DNA of 64,000 bases from Bradyrhizobium forestalis (GTDB taxonomy: Bacteria > Pseudomonadota > Alphaproteobacteria > Rhizobiales > Xanthobacteraceae): contig NZ_PGVG01000030.1 of assembly GCF_002795245.1 (NCBI RefSeq), forward strand, positions 29,964 to 93,963, written 5' to 3'. Made by a program: the position numbers and the translations under genes. Numbering within the stretch: the stretch's first letter is position 1; each line of letters opens with the position of its first letter. The notes below the pieces were generated by a model, which did no database searches, was not told the origin of the DNA, and saw nothing but the letters and a program-made list of their open reading frames with translations. This document shows positions 35,350 through 43,712 of the stretch, piece by piece.

Positions 35350-36488
35350 GCCTGCTGCCGCAGGGCGGCGGGCAGGTCCTGCCGCTTCGACCAGGTCACG
35401 TAGTAGGCGACCGCGGTCATCGCGGCGAAGCCGATGATGCTCACCACGATCTGCATCACCACCAGATTGGGCCCGGTGATCAGGATGAGGTGGCCGGCAA
35501 AGGACAGGAACACGCCGACGCAGAACACGGCGAGCCATTCCTCCCCGCATCGGATGACGGCCTGAAGCGGCTTCAATCGCAGGCCGGGGTGATCGGCCGG
35601 GACAAGATGGGTCGCGAGGAAGGCGAGCGCGAGGAAGTGAACCACGCGATAAGGTGCGAGGTTCTCCTTGTCGGCCGGCGTGATGCTGTCGAGCAGCAGG
35701 TCAGGCAGATAGGCGGACAATCCCGGCGAATGGCGCAACAGGGTGACCGCCATCGCGAAGACGAGATAGCTCCCTGCGAGTATCCGCAGCCAGGGGAGAT
35801 CGCGCAGCGCCCGCCCGGGCGCGCCTGTGACGGCGAACCAGCCGCCCAGCACCATCAGCATCTGCCAGCAGAGCGGATTGAAGGTCCATTCCTGATCCGG
35901 ATAGACCCGAAAATTCCAGTCAAACCAGCGCGCGGCAACATACAGCGCGACCGATGCCGCCAGCGTCACGTTCGGCCGTCGCAGCAGCCCCCACAGCACG
36001 AACGGAAAGAACGCCATCAGCGGGATCATCAGCTGAAGCAGGTCGAGGTTCAGCGGCTCTTCCTGGAGCACGAGACCGCGGATCAGGATGCGCAGCGGGT
36101 GCTCGAGAATGCCGGAGATGTTGTATTCGTGGATGATCTCCGGCGCCATTGATTGCGAGGCGAAATAGGCGATGGCGTCGATATAGATCACGAACAGCAC
36201 GACATAGGCGGCATAGAGCCGCCAGACGCGGCGAAAGATTCGCGTCGCCGCGACAACGTAGCCGCGCTCCAGCGCCATCCTGCCGTGGATGATGGCAACC
36301 CCGTAGCCCACCACGAACACGAAGAGATCGGCCGCGCCGCTAAAGCCGAAATTGCGCAGCGTCAGCAGGTTGACGACGTTGTTAGGAATGTGGTCGACGA
36401 ATACCGACCAATTGGCAATGCCGAGCGTCAAATAGAGCCTGGCGTCGTGTTGGAATGCGGCGAGGTTCGCCTTGACGGACGGTTTCAT
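35346..36488 (-). CDS. opgC: OpgC family membrane acyltransferase-like protein
   Basis: A 380-residue integral membrane protein with about ten hydrophobic segments. It matches the OpgC_C family, which succinylates or otherwise decorates osmoregulated periplasmic glucans. Typical parts are LGIANWSVFVDHIPNNVVN at the start, RNFGFSGAADLFVFVVGYG, and FNPLCWQMLMVLGGWF. The ATG at 36488 gives MKPSVKANLAAF. It stands alone, and its stop overlaps the palindromic repeat. No glucan synthase gene is nearby. Confidence 0.88.
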   Translation of the reverse strand: MKPSVKANLAAFQHDARLYLTLGIANWSVFVDHIPNNVVNLLTLRNFGFSGAADLFVFVVGYGVAIIHGRMALERGYVVAATRIFRRVWRLYAAYVVLFVIYIDAIAYFASQSMAPEIIHEYNISGILEHPLRILIRGLVLQEEPLNLDLLQLMIPLMAFFPFVLWGLLRRPNVTLAASVALYVAARWFDWNFRVYPDQEWTFNPLCWQMLMVLGGWFAVTGAPGRALRDLPWLRILAGSYLVFAMAVTLLRHSPGLSAYLPDLLLDSITPADKENLAPYRVVHFLALAFLATHLVPADHPGLRLKPLQAVIRCGEEWLAVFCVGVFLSFAGHLILITGPNLVVMQIVVSIIGFAAMTAVAYYVTWSKRQDLPAALRQQA

Positions 36489-36676
36489 TGAGTAAAATAG
36501 CTTTTGGAATCAGGGTGATGCTTTTACCGGCAACCGCCGGCCCATCCGAGTAGCGTTTCCGTGAGCGGCAGGATATTCGGGCCGGATGGCGCAAAATTGC
36601 GCGGCATCGCCTGTGTCGAATTCGGATAGATGCGTTCGCGGGACTTACGACGAAATTTTCTAACCCGCTCTGACCG

Positions 36677-37132
36677 CTACTCGGCAGGTTCGGCCGACAT
36701 CTCCTCGGATACACCGGTGCGGCTTGCCAGGATGCCGAGGGCGATACCGCCGATCGCCAGGATCGGCAATAGCCGTTTGACCCCGATGGCGCGAACGATC
36801 TGAAGTCCGGTGGCGAGGAGCATCGGATCTGCAAGCATGCTCTGCGCGGCCGACTTCGCGGCGCGCTCGGCCGCGATCCGGGCGCGCTTCTGCACCTCGC
36901 GCTTGTAGCCCCAATAGGAGCCTGCCGCGGCCAGGGTCAGCAGGAAGAAGATGCCCGCGCCGGCAAGGCAGGCCTGCACCGGGCCATATTTCTGCAGGAC
37001 CGAGATGAAGACAGCGGCACACAGGAAGCCTGTCGTCACCAACAGTGCGAAGGCCGCGCCTGCGGCAAGGGAGGTCAGCCGAATAGTCGTGCCGGTGGAT
37101 GCACTGATCCCGTCGATGATGCGCTGAAACAT
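36677..37132 (-). CDS. uncharacterised membrane protein (holin-X-like), paired with a DUF883 protein
   Basis: A 151-residue protein, MFQRIIDGISASTGTTIRL onwards. Two adjacent membrane segments (about 18-45 and 53-75) are followed by a charged helix (REVQKRARIAAERAAKS) and a third membrane segment (about 120-137). The layout resembles phage-holin-superfamily membrane proteins that occur next to DUF883 proteins in alphaproteobacteria. An upstream GTG would add 12 residues. Function unknown; perhaps envelope stress. Confidence 0.7.
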   Translation of the reverse strand: MFQRIIDGISASTGTTIRLTSLAAGAAFALLVTTGFLCAAVFISVLQKYGPVQACLAGAGIFFLLTLAAAGSYWGYKREVQKRARIAAERAAKSAAQSMLADPMLLATGLQIVRAIGVKRLLPILAIGGIALGILASRTGVSEEMSAEPAE

Positions 37133-37216
37133 GGCCTTACTCCTCAATCCCACCAGCCGAATCGTCACGGGCCGACAGCTGCGGCGCCCCGCCGCCGTTT
37201 CGATGCGCTAGCCGCC

Positions 37217-37588
37217 TTAGCGGCGCCAGGCGGCGCCGATCAGGAAGCCGATGCCGAGCGCGAGTCCGACGGTCGCGAGCGGCCGCTGCCTGATCGCGTC
37301 TTCCAGCGTCTCCTCGATCGAGCCGTAGGCGTCCTGTGCCGCCTCCATCATCGCGCTGCCGCGCTCCGACATGTCGTCGATCGCGGTATCCATGTTCTCG
37401 CGCGCCTGGCGATAGCCGCGGCGGGCCTGCCTGCCCGTGGAATTGGCAAAGGTGTTGAGCGCGTCGGTGATCTGGTCGGTAAGGGCGGCGATATCGCTTT
37501 TCACGGCTGCTACATCCTTCTCGAGGCGTTCTCTGGTGGCTTTGTCGGTCCAGTCTCTCATCCCGGATTCGGCATTGGTCGTGGACAT
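37217..37588 (-). CDS. DUF883 (ElaB/YqjD-like) membrane-anchored protein
   Basis: A 123-residue protein. An amphipathic helical region (about 15-100, ERLEKDVAAVKSDIAALTDQIT onwards) is followed by a C-terminal membrane anchor (RPLATVGLALGIGFLIGAAWRR). In E. coli, ElaB and YqjD are C-tail-anchored proteins that bind ribosomes at the membrane in stationary phase. It is upstream of the holin-X-like gene on the same strand with an 84-nt gap. Confidence 0.85.
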   Translation of the reverse strand: MSTTNAESGMRDWTDKATRERLEKDVAAVKSDIAALTDQITDALNTFANSTGRQARRGYRQARENMDTAIDDMSERGSAMMEAAQDAYGSIEETLEDAIRQRPLATVGLALGIGFLIGAAWRR

Positions 37589-37666
37589 CGGGAGCTCCGA
37601 ACGGTTGACGGCTGAGATAGCCGGAAAACGTTTCGTCGCAGTGTAAGTTCCGTTTATTGAAACCGG

Positions 37667-38818
37667 TCAGGCTTGCGGGAGCTGCGGCGAATTCTCCGGC
37701 AACAGGTGCTCCTTCAGGATCAGCGCGACGATCAGGAGCGGCGACGACAGGAACGCGCCCATCGGCCCCCATAGCCAGGTCCAGAACGCGAGTGCGAGCA
37801 GCACGGCGAGCGCGTTCAGGGCGAGCCGCCGCCCGATGATCGTCGGTGTGATGAAGTGGCCCTCCAGAAAGGTGAGCCCGCCGAAGGCGAGCGCGGCCAT
37901 CAAGCCGCCGCCGATGGTCGGAAAGGCGACCAGCCCCACCACGACCAGCACCGCGAACATCGCCACGGGCCCGATGATCGGGATGAAGTTGAGCGTTGCC
38001 GCCAGCGCGCCGAGCCCGGCCGGATTGGGCATTCCGGTGAGCGCGCAGATGAGGCCGGTAACGACGCCGACGCCGACATTGATGAGGGTGACGGTCAGGA
38101 GATAGTTGCCGAGATGGACCTCGATCTCGTTGAGAATCCGAAGCGTGCGCAGCCGCGCCTCATGATCGCTGAAGGTCATGATCATGGCCCGCCGCAGGTC
38201 GCGCCAGCTTGCGATGAACAGGATCAGGGTGACGAAGAACAGCAGGAATTCGGTAAAGGTCGGTGACAGGAATTCCAGCGTCGGCTGCACCCACTCGATC
38301 TTGGGCATCTGGAAGCTCGGCAATTCTTCCGAGCCGCCGAGCATGACTTGCATCTCCCGCCACAGCGCAACTGGCCGGTCGAACACGTGCAACTTGTCCT
38401 TCAATTGCGCGCCGAGCTCCGGCAGCCGCGTGCTCCACTCCATCACCGGCGAGGCGATCAGCGCCACGATGAAGGCGATCACCGCGGTCACCACGACCAC
38501 GATCAGGACGGCGCCGAGGCTGCGTGGGACCTTGCTCCGCTCCAGGAAGCTCGCCGCCGGAGACAGCATGGTGCCGGTGACGAAGGCCATCACCACCGGC
38601 AGGAAGAACGCCTTGCCGACATAAAGCACGGCAACGATGGCAATCAGCAAGAGGCCGGTCAGCGCGAACGCGACGAACTCGGTGCGGCGGATCACCGGCG
38701 GTAGCTCGACATGGCTCTCGGGAAGCGGATCGCCTTCGCTGTTGCCGGAAATCAGGCGTTCACTGGGAAGGACGCGCACAATACCTCTCCCGCACGGAGC
38801 CGCCATCCGCGCGCCCAT
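37667..38818 (-). CDS. AI-2E family transporter (PerM-like)
   Basis: A 383-residue inner-membrane protein with seven to eight hydrophobic segments: a pair near 45-90, one near 100-125, and a group from 205 to the end. Family segments include LGAVLIVVVVTAVIAFIVAL and NFIPIIGPVAMF. Members export autoinducer-2, ions or other small molecules; the substrate here is unknown. The first 35 residues are polar and uncertain; the true start may be further in. Confidence 0.85.
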   Translation of the reverse strand: MGARMAAPCGRGIVRVLPSERLISGNSEGDPLPESHVELPPVIRRTEFVAFALTGLLLIAIVAVLYVGKAFFLPVVMAFVTGTMLSPAASFLERSKVPRSLGAVLIVVVVTAVIAFIVALIASPVMEWSTRLPELGAQLKDKLHVFDRPVALWREMQVMLGGSEELPSFQMPKIEWVQPTLEFLSPTFTEFLLFFVTLILFIASWRDLRRAMIMTFSDHEARLRTLRILNEIEVHLGNYLLTVTLINVGVGVVTGLICALTGMPNPAGLGALAATLNFIPIIGPVAMFAVLVVVGLVAFPTIGGGLMAALAFGGLTFLEGHFITPTIIGRRLALNALAVLLALAFWTWLWGPMGAFLSSPLLIVALILKEHLLPENSPQLPQA

Positions 38819-38987
38819 TGATGATCAACCAACGCCCGGGTGGATCGAGGGTTCCGTCGCGGCTTCGTGAAGAGGCGCTCGCTTGACTGTGACGTCGCTG
38901 CCGCAGGCATCGGTGGAACCTGAGTCGGTCCGGTCGCGTTTGTTGGCGACAGCATCACCCAGATGCACACATCCAACGGGGCAGCAC

Positions 38988-39758
38988 ATGACAACATTCG
39001 CTCTCGTCCGCCGCTTCTCGCCGCGCGTCGCCACCGCGTTTGCCTTCGCGACTGCACTGCTCACCGTGCCCTTTGGCAGCGCGAGTGCGCAAACTTTCGG
39101 CTACGCGCCGATGCAGCCGCAGGCTTATCCGCAGGACCAGGGCCATTCGCGAGGCTACGTCAACGAGGCGCCGCAGGCCGCCGACGAGGACGCCCGGTTG
39201 CCCGACCGGCTGCGCAAGCAGATCGTCAGCTTCGACAGGAGCGAGCCGGCCGGTACCATCGTCATCGATACCAACAACACTTACCTCTATTACGTGCTCG
39301 GCAACGGCCGCGCGATCCGCTACGGCGTCGGCGTCGGCCGCGAGGGTTTCACCTGGTCGGGCGTGCAGAGCGTCAGCCGGAAGGCGGAATGGCCGGATTG
39401 GCATCCGCCGGCCGAGATGATCGCGCGCCAGCCCTACCTGCCGCGCTTCGTCGCTGGTGGGCCCGGCAACCCGCTCGGTGCCCGTGCGATGTATCTCGGC
39501 TCGAGCGAATACCGCATCCACGGCACCAACGATCCCACCACGATCGGCAAGTTCGTCTCGTCCGGCTGCATCCGCCTGACCAACGAGGACGTCATCGACC
39601 TGTTCGGCCGCGTCAATGTCGGCACCAGGGTCGTGGTGCTGCCGAAGAATGCGCCGCTGATGGCGAGAGGCGGGGATCCCGTACGCAAGCATCCGGCGGT
39701 GACGACGCAGCCGTCGGGCCACCAGGCGCTGAACATCTCGGCGTCGTCGGTGAACTAG
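38988..39758 (+). CDS. L,D-transpeptidase (YkuD domain), secreted
   Basis: A 256-residue periplasmic enzyme that forms 3-3 cross-links in peptidoglycan or attaches outer-membrane proteins to it. A signal peptide (about 1-28, ending GSASAQ) precedes a linker and the YkuD domain (about 85-225). The active-site signature is YRIHGTNDPTTIGKFVSSGCIRL, with the catalytic Cys in SSGCIRLTNEDV. The ATG at 38988 begins the signal peptide; an earlier start at 38883 is unlikely. The gene is followed by a palindromic repeat and a DUF2865 gene. Confidence 0.93.
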   Translation: MTTFALVRRFSPRVATAFAFATALLTVPFGSASAQTFGYAPMQPQAYPQDQGHSRGYVNEAPQAADEDARLPDRLRKQIVSFDRSEPAGTIVIDTNNTYLYYVLGNGRAIRYGVGVGREGFTWSGVQSVSRKAEWPDWHPPAEMIARQPYLPRFVAGGPGNPLGARAMYLGSSEYRIHGTNDPTTIGKFVSSGCIRLTNEDVIDLFGRVNVGTRVVVLPKNAPLMARGGDPVRKHPAVTTQPSGHQALNISASSVN

Positions 39759-39759
39759 C

Positions 39760-39813
39760 GCATGATCCGGAAAAGTGTGCAGCGGTTTTCTGAAAAGATC
39801 ATGCATCGCTTTA
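39760..39813. repeat. GCATGATCCGG-family palindromic repeat, short copy
   Basis: GCATGATCCGGAAAAGTGTGCAGCGGTTTTCTGAAAAGATCATGC, a near-copy of the left part of the 35221 element, directly after the L,D-transpeptidase stop. It folds with GCATGATC against GATCATGC. Confidence 0.8.
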
Positions 39814-39831
39814 GGAGTTGAATGAGGTCAC

Positions 39832-40479
39832 ATGAGTAGACGTTCGATCGGCAAGCTGGCTGGCAGTGCGGCGGCCTTGTTCACCGTCACCTCACTCGGC
39901 CTCGCGCTGACGCCGCCGGCGCATGCGGAGGATTTTTTCTCCGCCCTGTTCGGTGCGTTCGGAGCGCGGCCTCCCCAGATCCGGATGCCGTTCCCGACCG
40001 ATGACATGCCGCGCTACGACGCGCCGCGCCAGCGGGCCGCCTATGGCGGCGCGGCCTATTGCGTGCGCAGCTGCGACGGCCGCTACTTTCCTGCGCAAGG
40101 AAGTGATGCGGAAAGCAAGGCGCAGTCCTGCAAGAGCTTCTGTCCGGCTTCCGAGACCTCGCTGGTCTATGGCAGCAATATCGAAGAGGCCGCGACGGAG
40201 GACGGAAGATCCTATTCCGACCTGCCGAACGCGTTCCGCTATCGCAACGAGATCGTCGCAGGCTGCACCTGCAACGGCAAGGACCCGGTCGGTCTCGCCC
40301 AGGTCAAGGTCGAGGACGACCCCACCCTGCGCAAGGGCGACATCGTCGCCGGCGCCAATGGCCTCGTGGTCGCCAGCCGCAACGCCAACGAACGCCGCGG
40401 CGTCGCGATGAACTTTTCGCCGCTGCCCCAATCGGTCCGCGCCAGATTCCGCCAGGTGCCGGTAGTGGCGAAGGAGTAG
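39832..40479 (+). CDS. DUF2865 domain secreted protein
   Basis: A 215-residue exported protein: signal peptide (about 1-33, ending PPAHAED), then a Cys-rich domain with CVRSCDGRYFP, CKSFCPASETSLVYG and CTCNGKDPVG. These match DUF2865, found mainly in Rhizobiales. Its function is not known; the paired cysteines suggest disulfides and an envelope role. It lies 73 nt after an L,D-transpeptidase gene with a palindromic repeat between them. Confidence 0.85.
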   Translation: MSRRSIGKLAGSAAALFTVTSLGLALTPPAHAEDFFSALFGAFGARPPQIRMPFPTDDMPRYDAPRQRAAYGGAAYCVRSCDGRYFPAQGSDAESKAQSCKSFCPASETSLVYGSNIEEAATEDGRSYSDLPNAFRYRNEIVAGCTCNGKDPVGLAQVKVEDDPTLRKGDIVAGANGLVVASRNANERRGVAMNFSPLPQSVRARFRQVPVVAKE

Positions 40480-40524
40480 GGATGGACAGGGCTGAGTTGC
40501 CGCGCTTAGCAGCCCAATAAGGAT

Positions 40525-40670
40525 TGTCGTCCCGGACAAGCGCGCCCACAGCGCGCGCAGATCCGGGACCCATAGCCACAGGGAGCGGTTTGGCGAAGGT
40601 TCGGAGTTGCCGGCTCGCGCCGCAACTTCTCCTTGGGGTTATGGGTCCCTGCGCTCGCAGGGACGACAGC
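40525..40670. repeat. palindromic repeat, GTCGTCCCGGACAAGCGCG family, complete copy
   Basis: Begins TGTCGTCCCGGACAAGCGCG and GATCCGGGACCCATA, and ends TATGGGTCCCTGCGCTCGCAGGGACGACAGC, so both ends carry GTCGTCCC / GGGACGAC. It lies between two convergent genes. The copy at 63758 shows only the left part before IS110 sequence. Confidence 0.75.
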
Positions 40671-40707
40671 GAGGATGTGGCCGGAGCTTCTCTCCACCCG
40701 CGCAGCC

Positions 40708-42801
40708 TTACGCCGCGCGGATCTTGCCGAGGAAGTCGCTGACCTGCTGACCGAGCTGGCGGCTTTGCGTCTCCAGCATCTCGGAGGCCTGCTTCACGTT
40801 CTCCGCGGCACCGGCTGCGGTGTCGGCATCGGCCTTCACGCCGGTGATGTTGTCCGAGACGTTCTTGGTGCCCTGCGCCGCATATTGCGTGCTGCGGGTG
40901 ATCTCCTGCGTGGCCGCACCTTGCTCCTGCACCGCGGCCGCGATGGCGGTGGCAACCTCGTTCACCTCGCCGATGATGCCGCCGATCGCCTGGATCGCGT
41001 TGATGGCATCGCCTGCGACCTTCTGGATGTCGGCGATCTGCTCGGAGATCTCCTCGGTCGCCTTCGCGGTCTGGCTCGCCAGTGACTTCACCTCCGATGC
41101 CACGACCGCAAACCCGCGCCCGGCTTCTCCGGCGCGCGCCGCCTCGATCGTGGCGTTCAGCGCCAGCAGGTTGGTCTGCGCTGCGATGGTGTTGATCAGC
41201 CCGACGACCTCGCCGATGCGCCCCGCCGACTGCGCCAGCCCCTGCACGGTGCTGTCGGTTTCGCGCGCCTGGTTGACGGCGCGACTGGCAATGCCTGCGG
41301 CATGCGCGGCCTGCTGGCTGATGTCGTTGATGGAGGCAGAGAGCTCCTCGGCCGCTGCCGCGACGCTCTCGACACTCGTGGAGGCCTCGTTCGAAGCCTT
41401 GCCTGCGATCTCGACGCGTTCATTGGTCTGGCGCGACACCGCGGACAGATCGCCCGAGGTCTTGCGCATCTCGCCGGAGGCCTCGCTTAGTTCGCCGAGC
41501 GACTTGCGCACCACGCCTTCGAATTCGCCGACATAAGTTTCCATCGCGCGCTGGCGCGCGGCGGCGCCGGCGTTGCGCTCGCGCTCCTGCTCTTCGATCT
41601 TGAGCTTGTCGATCGCCTGCTGCTTGAACGTCTCCAGCGCGCCCGCAAGCGAGCCGATCTCGTCCCGGCGGTCGAGATAGCCACTGTCGACGGTGAGGTC
41701 GCCGCCGGCGACCTTGAGCATCGCGTCGCGGATCCGGTGCAGCGGCGTGATCACCCGGCGGCTGACCGCAAGCATGGCCGCGCCCGTGAACAGTATCGCG
41801 GCAATCAGCAGCACAAGCTGGGTCAGCAGCGATTGCAGCGCCTGCCCACGCTGGCTGGTGGAATGGTCCCTGGCGGCGCCGAGCGCGGTATCGGCGAGCT
41901 TGATCGCGCTCGCCATCCGGCCGACCGAGTAGGGGCTCCACTGATTGGCAGTCATCGACGCCTTCTCACCCTTGGCGACTGCGGCGATGATGCCGTCGCG
42001 CGTGGTGAGATATTGCGGGTCGAAATAGAACGATTTGGTCTCCGCCATGGCCGCGGCCAGCGCCGGCGGCAATTGCATGCCCGATGCGGCGAGCTCGGTC
42101 GCGCGCCAGGCCGCCTCGGTGCCGCCGACCCATTTGGTGAAGGCGAGCTGGACCTCGGGCGAGATCTTGCCGCTGTTGAGCGCGTTGCCGACGATCAGCG
42201 AGGATTCACCCGCGTTGACGCGCAACAGCCAAGCCATCTGCTTGATCATCAGCAGTTGATCGATCATTGCGTCCTGATGATTGACGCTCGCGGCCAGCAC
42301 GGGCGACAGCTTTTCGAGGATGGCCATCAGCCCGTCCTCGCTCTCGAGATACTCTTTGACAAGTGCCGCGCGACGCGATGCCCTGGGCTTGGCGACCTCA
42401 GTCCAGAACTCAGCCTGCTGCGCCAGCAGCGCCTTGTTCAGCCGGTCGAGATCGGCAACCACCGTCCCACCTTGAGGCAAGTCGATCGAGGGTAAAATCT
42501 CGATCGCGCGCGCCAGGGCGGGCATCAGCTCGTCGCGGATGCCGCGAATGTATGTCTCGATGTCCTTGTCCATCTGGATGTCGGAGGTCAGCTGACGGCT
42601 GCTGGTCGAGCGGTCGGAGCGGATGTTCGCCATCGCCTTGAACACATCGGCGGAGGCCGCTGCTACCGCGACGATCCGGTTCGCCTGCTGAAGCCGGCTC
42701 CATGAATTCCAGGCGCTGATCGAGAAGCCGATCACGACGACGAGTGCGGTGGACAGGATCACCGCTTTCAGCAGCGTGGAGACGGTCAGGCGGTTGAGCA
42801 T
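40708..42801 (-). CDS. methyl-accepting chemotaxis protein
   Basis: A 697-residue chemoreceptor. Membrane segments near residues 12-35 and 330-355 enclose a large periplasmic, mostly helical sensor domain. HAMP (ITPLHRIRDAMLKVAGGDL) follows, then the signalling domain with the conserved hairpin tip INTIAAQTNLLALNATIEAAR and GEAGRGFAVVASEV. It probably signals through a CheA/CheW complex encoded elsewhere. The ATG at 42801 (MLNRLTVSTLLKAV) places the first membrane helix correctly; a longer frame to 42921 lacks membrane logic. The ligand is unknown. Confidence 0.95.
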   Translation of the reverse strand: MLNRLTVSTLLKAVILSTALVVVIGFSISAWNSWSRLQQANRIVAVAAASADVFKAMANIRSDRSTSSRQLTSDIQMDKDIETYIRGIRDELMPALARAIEILPSIDLPQGGTVVADLDRLNKALLAQQAEFWTEVAKPRASRRAALVKEYLESEDGLMAILEKLSPVLAASVNHQDAMIDQLLMIKQMAWLLRVNAGESSLIVGNALNSGKISPEVQLAFTKWVGGTEAAWRATELAASGMQLPPALAAAMAETKSFYFDPQYLTTRDGIIAAVAKGEKASMTANQWSPYSVGRMASAIKLADTALGAARDHSTSQRGQALQSLLTQLVLLIAAILFTGAAMLAVSRRVITPLHRIRDAMLKVAGGDLTVDSGYLDRRDEIGSLAGALETFKQQAIDKLKIEEQERERNAGAAARQRAMETYVGEFEGVVRKSLGELSEASGEMRKTSGDLSAVSRQTNERVEIAGKASNEASTSVESVAAAAEELSASINDISQQAAHAAGIASRAVNQARETDSTVQGLAQSAGRIGEVVGLINTIAAQTNLLALNATIEAARAGEAGRGFAVVASEVKSLASQTAKATEEISEQIADIQKVAGDAINAIQAIGGIIGEVNEVATAIAAAVQEQGAATQEITRSTQYAAQGTKNVSDNITGVKADADTAAGAAENVKQASEMLETQSRQLGQQVSDFLGKIRAA

Positions 42802-43090
42802 CAGATACCCCGGTACACGTTTCGAAGTTCGTGGCCCCGAACGGCAGCCCCCACGAACTTCGAACGACCAAAGGGATGCACGATAGATGCGCATGCCCAA
42901 GGCAGACGCTCCGAGGTGCATTTGGCCTCAAAAGGGTAAAAACTTAGACAGTGCTCCTGCCGTAAAATTACGGGGGATCGCTCTGCCCGATCGAAATGCC
43001 CGAAGTTACAAGAGGTTGCAAATACGGAACCGGCGCGCCTTGCAGGCGTTAGGACAACGTCAGCAACTTGCCTGAAGGGGGGTCCCAGCG

Positions 43091-43246
43091 ATGCTGGTCG
43101 GTGTACTTGTCACCTTTCTCGTCGTCATTCTCGTGCTTTATCTCATCAACATGCTGCCGATGGACGGCCGCGCCAAGCAGATCGCGCGCGTGATCGTCAT
43201 CATCATCGGCATCGTGTCGCTATTGAAATATTTGACGGTTTTCTAG
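43091..43246 (+). CDS. small two-helix membrane protein (Thivi_2564-like)
   Basis: A 51-residue protein made of two hydrophobic helices, MLVGVLVTFLVVILVLYL and IARVIVIIIGIVSLLKYL, joined by NMLPMDGRAKQ. The PMDGRAK linker between two short helices fits the Thivi_2564 group of tiny membrane proteins. A strong GGGGGG ribosome site lies upstream of the ATG. Function unknown. Confidence 0.75.
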   Translation: MLVGVLVTFLVVILVLYLINMLPMDGRAKQIARVIVIIIGIVSLLKYLTVF

Positions 43247-43255
43247 CGAAGGCAT

Positions 43256-43333
43256 CGTAGCCCGGATGAGCGCAGCGATATCCGGGGTGCCGCAACAAAG
43301 GTCCCGGATTTCGCTTCGCTCATCCGGGCTACG
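43256..43333. repeat. palindromic repeat, CGTAGCCCGGATGAGCG family
   Basis: Perfect 17-bp terminal inverted repeat: CGTAGCCCGGATGAGCG at the left and its complement at the right, 78 nt in all. A widespread family in Bradyrhizobium and Rhodopseudomonas. It lies directly before the csbD terminator. Confidence 0.8.
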
Positions 43334-43344
43334 GATCACCACAC

Positions 43345-43370
43345 AAAAAGCCCCGGCCTGAGCCGGGGCT
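43345..43370 (-). terminator. rho-independent terminator after csbD
   Basis: On the minus strand an AGCCCCGGC/GCCGGGGCT hairpin with a four-base loop is followed by TTTTTGTGTGG, 15 nt after the csbD stop. Confidence 0.75.
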
Positions 43371-43384
43371 TCGCTGTTGCTGCC

Positions 43385-43585
43385 TCAATGCAGCGACTTC
43401 AGCCAGTCGTCGACATCTTGGCGAATCTGGTCCTTGGCCTTGCCGTAGCGTTCCTGGAGCCGGCCCTCGAGCTGCTCGCGACGCCCTTCGATCAATCGGA
43501 GGTCGTCGTCAGTGAGCTTGCCCCATTTCTCCTTGGCGGAGCCCTTGAACTGCTTCCAATTTCCTTCGACGCGATTCCAGTCCAT
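43385..43585 (-). CDS. CsbD family stress-response protein
   Basis: A 66-residue hydrophilic helical protein, MDWNRVEGNWKQFKGSAKEKWGKLTDDDL to DWLKSLH. It belongs to the CsbD family, which is induced by general stress in many bacteria but has no defined activity. GGGAG lies 6 nt before the ATG at 43585, supporting that start over 43591. It has its own terminator and is monocistronic. Confidence 0.9.
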   Translation of the reverse strand: MDWNRVEGNWKQFKGSAKEKWGKLTDDDLRLIEGRREQLEGRLQERYGKAKDQIRQDVDDWLKSLH

Positions 43586-43666
43586 GACCATCTCCCATGA
43601 GTTGATGGCCGTACAACGCGACCGGTGAGCGGCCGTTCCGCTGCGGGCCGCGACGTTTCGCCCAAC

Positions 43667-43694
43667 AAAAAAGCCCCGGCGTGCCGGGGCTTTT
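43667..43694 (-). terminator. rho-independent terminator after glcB
   Basis: AAAAGCCCCGGC and its complement form a 12-bp stem with a GT loop, followed on the minus strand by more T residues, 19 nt after the glcB stop. Confidence 0.8.
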
Positions 43695-43712
43695 GGTCTG
43701 CGATTGATCCGT

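Noticed and set aside
42887..43075. A 62-codon plus-strand frame upstream of the small membrane protein
   Set aside because: No ribosome site, no hydrophobic or domain signal, and it lies over the chemoreceptor promoter region.
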